Of a DNA stretch of 13,814 bases, positions 7,977-13,814 are shown piece by piece. How positions within the stretch are numbered: position 1 is the first letter of the stretch; every line of letters starts with the position of its first letter. Where the stretch lies: contig CACZRY010000122.1 in NCBI GenBank assembly GCA_902783745.1, forward strand, positions 1 through 13,814. Reading direction: 5' to 3'. Position numbers and translations under genes: made by a program. This stretch comes from an uncultured Erysipelotrichaceae bacterium. Its GTDB lineage: Bacteria > Bacillota_I > Bacilli_A > Acholeplasmatales > Anaeroplasmataceae. Under the pieces are notes generated by a model, which saw only the letters and a program-made list of their open reading frames with translations, searched no databases and was not told the origin of the DNA.

Positions 7977-8036
7977 ATATGAGTAGTTTTTATACTTTTT
8001 TATAGTGGCACTCTATTTTAATGGAGGCCTTTTTTT
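7976..8036 (+). promoter_or_regulatory. THF riboswitch expression platform: terminator overlapping the ribosome site
   Basis: GGC-A-CUCU (8007-8014) can pair with GGAGGCC (8023-8029), leaving A8010 bulged, and seven T residues follow (8030-8036). That is both an intrinsic terminator and a hairpin that hides the Shine-Dalgarno GGAGG (8023-8027). A competing antiterminator is visible: AAUA-U-GAGU (7976-7984) with ACUCUAUU (8010-8017), one bulged base. P1 of the aptamer can extend into 7978-7980, so ligand-stabilised P1 would block the antiterminator. The pairing scheme is my reading, not computed. Confidence 0.65.
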
Positions 8037-9434
8037 ATGAAAGAATTTTTTAAATCAATTTTCCGTTTTAAAGTATTAATACTTGTTGTATTATTATTTT
8101 CATTTGGATTAGGATATTTCCTAACACAATTTATTTATAATCCAAACTTTTCTTATTATAGAATTGATGTTGATATAACAAGTGAGGATTATTTGGATTA
8201 TTTTAAATCTGATTTTTATAAAAACCAAGAAAAAGAAATAAAATCTTATAATAAATATGTTACTGAATATAATAGTAAGAATGAAGATGGCAAAAGTCCT
8301 AAGTCAATGTCTAAAATATTCACAACAACAAACGCAACTTATGATGATATTTTCTCTAATTTAGAATATAAAGATGGTTCTTTATGGTTAAAGAATAAAG
8401 TATTTACTACAACTTCAGTAACATCATCTAAATCAATATCTGAAGGTGTTACTAAGTTTAATAAGTTCGTTTTAGCATATTTTGATAATAAGGTTAGTGG
8501 ATTTACATTCACACAAGAGTATTTATATACAGAAGAAGAAATTTTAAATGGATATAGAATTGAATTAGATCAAGATGGAAATCCAATACTTGATGAAGAT
8601 AATAACCCTAAAACTCATAGTTTATATAGTGAAAAAACTTTTAATCTAGAAATTAATGCAGTAAATATAAAATCAATTGCATATTTATATAATTATCAAA
8701 ATCCTTATATTATCTCATCAATATTTATGTGTGTAGGTTTTGTAATTATATTTATAATCATATTAGTATTACACTTAAAAAATAAGCTTAAGGATTATAA
8801 AGAAATACATGATAATGAAGAAATATTTAAAACTCCGTTCCATAAAAAATATTGGGGTTATGCAATAAAGCCTTTTAATAAGGTTTCAAGTATTGCCATG
8901 ATTGCGATATTATTTGCGATGATGATAGTATGTAAATTCTTACATTTACCTTCAGGATTTGGTGCTTTAGGTATTTCCTTAACATACATTTTCTTTTCTA
9001 TAATCGCATTAATATATGGTCCTATGGCAGGAATTGTTGTTGGATTACTTTCTGATACAATAGGATTCTTCTTGGGTGTTAATGGTACAGGTCCTTGGTT
9101 CTTTGGATATACCTTAGATGCAATGGCAGCTGGATTTATATATGGTATTTTCTTTTATAGAACAAAAGTTACATTCTCTAAATGCTTTTACGCAAGATTA
9201 TTTGTTAATTTAGTTATTAACGCAATATTTGGTACTATATGGTGGAGTATAATTAATCAATTTAATTTTGATCAAATGATTCAATATTTTACATGGATTA
9301 GCTTACCAAAAAATTTATTGTATCTAATACCACAAACAATAATTTTATATATTGTATTAAAAGCTGTTGTTAAGATATTAGTAAGATTCAATTATATAGA
9401 TGAAAGAATTGGAGAAAATACAGGTATAATTTAA
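8037..9434 (+). CDS. FolT-like ECF transporter S component with large N-terminal extension
   Basis: A 465-residue membrane protein. Residues about 280-450 are an ECF-type substrate-binding (S) subunit, probably for folate. They hold a cluster of hydrophobic helices, an AxxxA pattern at A290/A294 in the first helix (the known contact with the ECF T subunit), and the S-component stretch LIYGPMAGIVVGLLSD (325-340). Typical FolT proteins are about 170-190 residues. Here about 280 extra residues precede this domain: helix 1 (12-31), a hydrophilic, probably extracytoplasmic region of about 190 residues (32-222) with several Thr/Ser stretches, helix 2 (224-246), and a short charged linker. I do not recognise the extension; its helix-loop-helix layout resembles Wzz-like proteins only in topology. 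The THF riboswitch upstream supports folate as substrate. No ECF A or T subunits lie here, so they would be shared from another locus. Confidence 0.8.
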   Translation: MKEFFKSIFRFKVLILVVLLFSFGLGYFLTQFIYNPNFSYYRIDVDITSEDYLDYFKSDFYKNQEKEIKSYNKYVTEYNSKNEDGKSPKSMSKIFTTTNATYDDIFSNLEYKDGSLWLKNKVFTTTSVTSSKSISEGVTKFNKFVLAYFDNKVSGFTFTQEYLYTEEEILNGYRIELDQDGNPILDEDNNPKTHSLYSEKTFNLEINAVNIKSIAYLYNYQNPYIISSIFMCVGFVIIFIIILVLHLKNKLKDYKEIHDNEEIFKTPFHKKYWGYAIKPFNKVSSIAMIAILFAMMIVCKFLHLPSGFGALGISLTYIFFSIIALIYGPMAGIVVGLLSDTIGFFLGVNGTGPWFFGYTLDAMAAGFIYGIFFYRTKVTFSKCFYARLFVNLVINAIFGTIWWSIINQFNFDQMIQYFTWISLPKNLLYLIPQTIILYIVLKAVVKILVRFNYIDERIGENTGII

Positions 9435-9447
9435 TTAATAAATTATA

Positions 9448-9476
9448 TTGATAATAAATATAAAAAATAGTATAAT
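9448..9476 (+). promoter_or_regulatory. Strong promoter of the SAM riboswitch-priA-fmt operon
   Basis: TTGATA (9448-9453) and a perfect TATAAT (9471-9476) are exactly 17 bases apart. The start would be near 9481-9484, essentially at the first base of the riboswitch P1 helix. No terminator is visible after the preceding gene, so some read-through is possible. Confidence 0.85.
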
Positions 9477-9480
9477 TTTT

Positions 9481-9576
9481 ATGTCATAAAGATGGTACGA
9501 GAGACAAGCTCTAAGACTACCAAGCAACCACTATAATAGAACGGTGCTAAAGCTTGAATGATGGCATCAAATTATA
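9481..9576 (+). ncRNA. SAM riboswitch, SAM-I/SAM-IV clan, apparently without P4
   Basis: Core SAM-I (S-box) features are present in order. P1 is AUGUCAU (9481-9487) with AUGGCAU (9561-9567). P2 pairs GGUA (9494-9497) with UACC (9518-9521) and AGAG (9500-9503) with CUCU (9509-9512) around a kink-turn-like internal loop. P3 is GC-A-ACC (9524-9529) with GGUGC (9543-9547), followed by the signature GCTAA. The P2 loop CAAG (9505-9508) can pair with CUUG (9553-9556), the class pseudoknot. No P4 hairpin fits between this and P1. The P3 loop UAUAAU (9532-9537) is fully complementary to AUUAUA (9571-9576) just after P1, like the SAM-IV-type pseudoknot. SAM binding should stabilise P1 and turn expression off. 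Confidence 0.83.
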
Positions 9577-9588
9577 AATTAAGCCATC
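9560..9588 (+). promoter_or_regulatory. Antiterminator of the SAM riboswitch
   Basis: GAUGGC (9560-9565) belongs mostly to the 3' strand of P1. It can instead pair with GCCAUC (9583-9588), the 5' strand of the downstream terminator. The same hexamer GAUGGC recurs as the terminator's own 3' strand (9593-9598), so the two structures exclude each other. This is a standard SAM-off transcription switch. Confidence 0.75.
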
Positions 9589-9610
9589 TCTTGATGGCTT
9601 TTATTTTTTT
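9581..9610 (+). terminator. SAM-riboswitch-controlled intrinsic terminator
   Basis: AAGCCATC (9581-9588) and GATGGCTT (9593-9600) form a perfect 8-bp stem with a TCTT loop, followed by a T-rich tract to 9610. The AAGGAGG ribosome site of priA (9611-9617) begins immediately after, outside the hairpin, so control is likely at transcription. Confidence 0.9.
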
Positions 9611-9622
9611 AAGGAGGATATT

Positions 9623-11944
9623 ATGATTGCGTCTGTTGTAATAGATATTAAAAATAAGCAAGTTAATAAAACATTCGATTATAATATCCCATCTAATCTT
9701 ATTGGAGTTTTAAAAATAGGTGCAAGAGTAAAGGTAGATTTTGCAAATAAGATTAGAGTTGCATTTGTAGTTTCTTTAAATGAGGATACAGAATATAAGT
9801 CAAAGCTAAAAGATATTATAGATGTAATAGATATAAATCCATTAATAAATGAAGAAGGAATAAGTATTGCAAAATATATTTCATCAAATAATTTTGCATT
9901 TATGATTTCATCATTAGAAAATCTTATTCCTAGAGCTTTTAAAATAAAATATCAAACAATTGTAAAAAGATTAGATGATACTAAAGAAGTAAAAGATTTC
10001 TTTTTAGGTAAAAAAGAATTAGTTTTTGACAATATGAATGAAGAAAAAAGAAATCTATGCTTTGAATTATTAAAAGAAAATCATATTTCATTTGATACAA
10101 GATTCCGTCAAATAAAAGAAGATCCTTATGAAATAATGATATCTTTAGTAGATGATAGTATTAAATGTCCATCTAAAAAGAGTCAAGCTTTATTAGATTA
10201 TTTATCTGAAATATCAATAGATATTGAAGAAAAACTTTTAATAGTAGATTCTGGTTATTCTAAAAATGTAATAGATACACTAGAAAATATTGGTGCTATA
10301 AGAAGATATAAAAAAGAAATAGAACCTAAGGCAGAAGATATTATTGATAAGCCTTATGTTAAAAAAGAATTAAATATGTATCAAAAAAAAGCTATCGATA
10401 CAATTAAGATGGATAAATATATGACATATTTAATTCATGGTGTTACAGGTTCAGGTAAAACTAATGTTTACATGGAATTAATTGATAAAGCAAGAGAAAT
10501 GGGAAAGACTTCTATAATGCTTGTGCCTGAAATATCTTTAACACCACAAATTACAGATATTTTCAAATCTAGATTTAAATCTAGAATTGCAATTCTACAT
10601 TCTAGATTATCTATTAAAGATAAATATAATGAATGGAAAAGAATATTATCACAAGAAGTAGATATAGTTATTGGTGCAAGAAGTGCGATATTTGCTCCAT
10701 TAAATAATTTAGGTTGTATTATAGTTGATGAGGAACATGAGCAATCATATAAGCAAACTAATAATCCTAAATATAATGCAATAGATATTGCAAAATTAAG
10801 AGCTAGTAGATATAATTGCCCTTTAGTTTTAGGTAGTGCAACACCCGATGTATGTGATTATTATATGGCATGCGAGGGTGAATATAAATTAATTGAATTA
10901 CCTTTTAGAGCAAATAATAAACCATTTGTTCAAAGTGAAATAGTTGATATGAGAGAAGAACTTAAGAATGGAAATAAAAGTGTATTTTCATTAAAGCTTA
11001 AGAATGCAATTATAAAGAATTTTAATGATGGTAATCAAACTGTTTTATTTATAAATAGAAGAGGACATTCTTCATTTGTTATGTGTAGAAGTTGTGGTGA
11101 GGTAATAAAATGCCCTCACTGTGATGTATCATTAACATATCATAAAAGAACTGATTCATTAAAGTGCCATTACTGTGGATATGAGATTTCAAATCCTAAG
11201 ATATGTCCTCACTGCGGTTCAGATAAAATTAGATATCTTGGTACTGGTACTGAAAAGGTAATGGAAGAATTAAATAACATCTTACCTGATGCAAGATGTT
11301 ATAGAATGGATATGGATACAACTAAGAAGCTTGAGGATTATGAATCTTTTTATCAAGGATTTAAATCACATGAATATGATATTTTAGTTGGTACAAAAAT
11401 GATAACTAAAGGTCTTGATTTCCCTTTAGTTACACTTGTTGGTATTATTAATGCTGATTTAGCACTAAATTATCCTATATATAATGCATCAAGTGAAGCA
11501 TTTAATCTAATTATGCAGGTATCAGGAAGAAGTGGTCGTGCAGAACTTGAGGGAAGAACAATTATTCAAACCTATAATCCTAATCACTTCGTCATAGAAG
11601 CATCTAAGATAAATGATTATGAGCATTTCTATAGAAATGAAATAAAATATAGAAAAATCCAACATATGCCACCATTTAGTGAAGCACTAATGCTAACAAT
11701 TTCATCAAATGATGCAAATCTTGCATATGAGGAAGCAAAAATAATTGCCCTTAATTTAAAAAAGAGTGCAGTAGAATCTAAAATATTAGGACCTGTTGAA
11801 GCTGAAATTTTTAAAAAGAATGATACATTCTATTTTAAAATACAGGTTTTAGCTTATGAGGATAGTATTTTAGAAATGATTAGATATTTGTATCCTAAAT
11901 ATCAATCAAATAAAAAAATAACATTAGATATAGAAAGGATTTAA
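9623..11944 (+). CDS. priA: Primosomal protein N' / replication restart helicase PriA
   Basis: A complete 773-residue PriA, the 3'-to-5' superfamily-2 DNA helicase that recognises abandoned forks and reloads the replisome. The N-terminal DNA-binding region (about 1-240) is followed by Walker A GVTGSGKT (273-280), the DEEH box (369-372), GSATP (404-408) and the late helicase motif QVSGRSGR (632-639). Eight zinc-binding cysteines sit between the helicase lobes: C488, C491, C497, C500, C515, C518, C528 and C531. Length and motif order are normal. The start is fixed by AAGGAGG five bases upstream. It is the first gene after a SAM riboswitch and terminator, an unusual control for priA. The gene ends three bases before fmt. 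Confidence 0.95.
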   Translation: MIASVVIDIKNKQVNKTFDYNIPSNLIGVLKIGARVKVDFANKIRVAFVVSLNEDTEYKSKLKDIIDVIDINPLINEEGISIAKYISSNNFAFMISSLENLIPRAFKIKYQTIVKRLDDTKEVKDFFLGKKELVFDNMNEEKRNLCFELLKENHISFDTRFRQIKEDPYEIMISLVDDSIKCPSKKSQALLDYLSEISIDIEEKLLIVDSGYSKNVIDTLENIGAIRRYKKEIEPKAEDIIDKPYVKKELNMYQKKAIDTIKMDKYMTYLIHGVTGSGKTNVYMELIDKAREMGKTSIMLVPEISLTPQITDIFKSRFKSRIAILHSRLSIKDKYNEWKRILSQEVDIVIGARSAIFAPLNNLGCIIVDEEHEQSYKQTNNPKYNAIDIAKLRASRYNCPLVLGSATPDVCDYYMACEGEYKLIELPFRANNKPFVQSEIVDMREELKNGNKSVFSLKLKNAIIKNFNDGNQTVLFINRRGHSSFVMCRSCGEVIKCPHCDVSLTYHKRTDSLKCHYCGYEISNPKICPHCGSDKIRYLGTGTEKVMEELNNILPDARCYRMDMDTTKKLEDYESFYQGFKSHEYDILVGTKMITKGLDFPLVTLVGIINADLALNYPIYNASSEAFNLIMQVSGRSGRAELEGRTIIQTYNPNHFVIEASKINDYEHFYRNEIKYRKIQHMPPFSEALMLTISSNDANLAYEEAKIIALNLKKSAVESKILGPVEAEIFKKNDTFYFKIQVLAYEDSILEMIRYLYPKYQSNKKITLDIERI

Positions 11945-11947
11945 CAA

Positions 11948-12859
11948 ATGAAAATATTGTTTATGGGTACTCCCTCATTTGCAGTACCAATTCTTGAAGC
12001 TTTATCAAAAAAATATGAGATTTCACTTGTGGTATCTCAACCAAATAGAATGAAGAAAAAAGGATTACAAGTTAAAACTCCAGTTGCAGAGTTTGCAGAA
12101 GCAAATAATCTAAAATTATTCCAACCAGAATCAATTAAGGATGATAATTTAGAGATAATGTCATGCGATGCTGATATTTTAGTTACTGCAGCATATGGTC
12201 AATATATTCCATCATTCATTCTAAATAAGTTTAAGCATGCAATAAATGTTCATGGATCAATATTACCTTATCATAGAGGTGGTGCACCTATTCAAAGATG
12301 CCTTATTGAAGGTGATAAGAAAACTGGTGTTACAATTATGTCTATGACTAAAAAGCTTGATGCTGGTTTAATATATGCAATAAAAGAATATGAAATATTA
12401 GATGATGATAATGCATCTACATTATTTGATAAGTTGTCTATTATCGGTCGTGATTTATTATTAGATACAATTGAAGATATATATAATGATAAAAATTTAG
12501 GTGTAATGCAAAATGAAGAAGAAGCAACATATTCTCCAAATATTTCACCTGAAGAAGAGGTTATTGATTTAAATAAAAATTCAATTGATATAGTAAATCA
12601 AATAAGAGGACTTGCGATGAATCCTGGTGCCTATTTAAATGTATCTGATATTAAGCTTAAAGTTTTTAAAGCAAGTATAGTAGAAGATAATTCTAATAAA
12701 GCACCTGGTACAGTTTTAAATACTAAAAAGTGTATTGTATTAAAAACTAAGGATAGTGCAATTTCATTAGATTTAGTGTTGATGCCTGGTAAGAAAATAA
12801 TATCAGGTAAAGATTTCTCAAACGGACAAAAGATTTTTATCACTAACGAAGTTATATAG
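11948..12859 (+). CDS. fmt: Methionyl-tRNA formyltransferase
   Basis: A 303-residue Fmt, which transfers the formyl group of 10-formyl-THF to Met-tRNA(fMet) so that translation can start. The N-terminal FMGTPSFAVP (5-14) and the catalytic set N100, H102 in INVHGSILP and D138 in LDAG match the family; the 36-residue spacing from H102 to D138 agrees with the E. coli enzyme. RGGAPIQR (110-117) and TGVTIM (126-131) follow, then a C-terminal tRNA-binding domain of about 100 residues. It starts three bases after priA behind an AAAGGA ribosome site, so it shares the SAM-controlled transcript. In many bacteria def (peptide deformylase) lies between priA and fmt; here it is absent and must be elsewhere. 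Confidence 0.95.
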   Translation: MKILFMGTPSFAVPILEALSKKYEISLVVSQPNRMKKKGLQVKTPVAEFAEANNLKLFQPESIKDDNLEIMSCDADILVTAAYGQYIPSFILNKFKHAINVHGSILPYHRGGAPIQRCLIEGDKKTGVTIMSMTKKLDAGLIYAIKEYEILDDDNASTLFDKLSIIGRDLLLDTIEDIYNDKNLGVMQNEEEATYSPNISPEEEVIDLNKNSIDIVNQIRGLAMNPGAYLNVSDIKLKVFKASIVEDNSNKAPGTVLNTKKCIVLKTKDSAISLDLVLMPGKKIISGKDFSNGQKIFITNEVI

Positions 12860-12866
12860 TGAATTT

Positions 12867-12884
12867 ATACCACTTATGTGGTAT
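12867..12884 (+). repeat. Hairpin after fmt with alternative partner at the next ribosome site
   Basis: ATACCAC (12867-12873), a TTAT loop and GTGGTAT (12878-12884) make a perfect 7-bp hairpin eight bases after the fmt stop. No T-tract follows, so it is not a convincing terminator. The sequence GTGGTATT recurs at 12902-12909, overlapping the next gene's ribosome site, and could pair with the same left arm instead. Confidence 0.6.
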
Positions 12885-12898
12885 TATAAATGTAATGT

Positions 12899-12905
12899 GA
12901 GGTGG
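12899..12905 (+). promoter_or_regulatory. Shine-Dalgarno that supports a TTG start
   Basis: GAGGTGG lies four bases before TTG 12910. An in-frame TGA at 12898-12900 excludes any earlier start, and the next ATG is 22 codons downstream with no ribosome site. Confidence 0.65.
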
Positions 12906-12909
12906 TATT

Positions 12910-13814
12910 TTGGCTTTTGCAAAACTAAAAAAGAAAATAGCAGCAAAGATTACAAATAACACCTTATTTCAACGTATGTTTGGTTTTGAGGTTGGTATTG
13001 ATGTTACTAATGATAACCAAGTTTTATATCGTAAAAATGTTGTTATTAAAAATATAATTTTTGTTGTAAACCTAATATATACTTTAATATTTACTTTTGC
13101 AGGATTTATATTTGGCGACCCATCTAACTTCTTACTAACGATATTAGTATTCCCATTAACATTCTTTATTAACTTTACTTTAAAAAAGTTTATGAAGAAG
13201 GGACCGAATGATAGTATGAGTCAGCTTATTGCTGAATATTTTTCGTGTTTTTATATGTTTTTGTCTGCAATCTTAGTTTATATAAAACTTAGATATAACT
13301 CTGATACTATATTAGAAGCAGTACAAAATGGTACTATGTCTATTACTGATGATTTACCTAAATGGATTATTGGTGAATGTGGATATATTTTGGTATATAT
13401 CGCATTAACTATTTGTGCTTTCTATCAAGATAAAAAACTTTTAAGAAATATTTTCTTATGGGTATTTATTATTGTAACAATATTACATTTCGTTGTTACA
13501 TATAATGTTATTGGTGAAGTATCAAAGTCGGATAACCCATTTGCATTCCTAGGTGAATTCTTTAAATCAAGTGAGTTCCAAGATATTCTTATAAGGTCGC
13601 TTTTATTATTGCTTTATATGCTTATTTTATATATTTATGCATCAATGGCTAATTATATGCAGGATGAACGTAAAAAGGAATTAGTAAAAAGAAGACAAGT
13701 ACAAGAAGATTTTACTAATGTTGTAACAAAGATATTTGATGTAACATTAGGTGGAAATAAGATGACAGATGATGAATTAAAAGAAGTTGATATTATTTCA
13801 GTAATGTCTAAAAA
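12910..13814 (+). CDS. Six-helix membrane protein of unknown function, 3' partial
   Basis: 301 codons are visible before the window ends. The start is TTG 12910, behind GAGGTGG; an in-frame TGA immediately upstream closes off alternatives. A basic N-terminus (AKLKKKIAAK) is followed by about 40 polar residues and then six hydrophobic stretches near 46-68, 74-92, 107-125, 155-172, 178-198 and 227-246. A charged, probably helical linker (about 250-268) leads into a cytoplasmic segment that is cut off. This layout resembles a membrane sensor joined to a signalling output domain (HD, GGDEF or phosphatase types are all possible), but no catalytic motif is visible yet and I do not recognise the family. 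The gene lies 50 bases after fmt on the same strand, so it may share the SAM-controlled transcript. Confidence 0.8.
   Translation, partial: MAFAKLKKKIAAKITNNTLFQRMFGFEVGIDVTNDNQVLYRKNVVIKNIIFVVNLIYTLIFTFAGFIFGDPSNFLLTILVFPLTFFINFTLKKFMKKGPNDSMSQLIAEYFSCFYMFLSAILVYIKLRYNSDTILEAVQNGTMSITDDLPKWIIGECGYILVYIALTICAFYQDKKLLRNIFLWVFIIVTILHFVVTYNVIGEVSKSDNPFAFLGEFFKSSEFQDILIRSLLLLLYMLILYIYASMANYMQDERKKELVKRRQVQEDFTNVVTKIFDVTLGGNKMTDDELKEVDIISVMSK

Noticed and set aside
12631..12843. 70-codon minus-strand open frame within fmt
   Set aside because: It is antisense to the conserved Fmt C-terminal domain, with no ribosome site or recognisable protein pattern.
12860..12890. Intrinsic terminator after fmt
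   Set aside because: The stem is good, but the following bases are TATAAATG and not a T-run, so termination is not supported.

Overview
The window is AT-rich, compact bacterial DNA. Arginine is mostly AGA, ATA is common for isoleucine, genes overlap or lie a few bases apart, and Shine-Dalgarno sites are strong. UGA is a stop (end of the phosphatase gene at 1992-1994), so this is the standard bacterial code and not the Mycoplasma code. THF and SAM riboswitches, a folate ECF-type transporter subunit, a BmrCD-like exporter and a CarD-like gene together suggest a low-GC Firmicute. An uncultured gut Bacilli lineage (RF39, Erysipelotrichia or Acholeplasma-like) is plausible, but the assignment is inferred.

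Layout. (1) 1-249: the first 18 codons of a CarD-like regulator on the minus strand, then a divergent promoter region. (2) 250-7829: a tightly packed plus-strand operon. It holds queH (last step of queuosine synthesis), a PPP-like metallophosphoesterase, an RluA-family pseudouridine synthase, two half-ABC exporters, a membrane-anchored leucine-rich-repeat protein and uridine kinase. It ends at a clear intrinsic terminator. (3) 7844-9434: a separate promoter, a tetrahydrofolate (THF) riboswitch, and a 465-residue protein. Its C-terminal 180 residues are a FolT-like ECF substrate-binding subunit; its first 280 residues are an unrecognised membrane-anchored extension. (4) 9448-12859: another strong promoter, a SAM riboswitch with terminator and antiterminator, then priA and fmt. 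(5) 12860-13814: a small hairpin, then the start of a six-helix membrane protein (TTG start) that runs off the window.

How the genes fit together. The first operon mixes RNA modification (queuosine, pseudouridine) with an exporter and pyrimidine salvage. The second half has a one-carbon theme. A THF-sensing leader controls probable folate uptake. A SAM-sensing leader controls an operon whose second gene, fmt, consumes 10-formyl-THF and Met-tRNA to start translation. Placing priA (replication restart) and fmt under a SAM switch is unusual and is the most interesting regulatory observation here. The most unusual protein is the enlarged FolT-like subunit. No CRISPR array, insertion sequence, tRNA or rRNA was seen.
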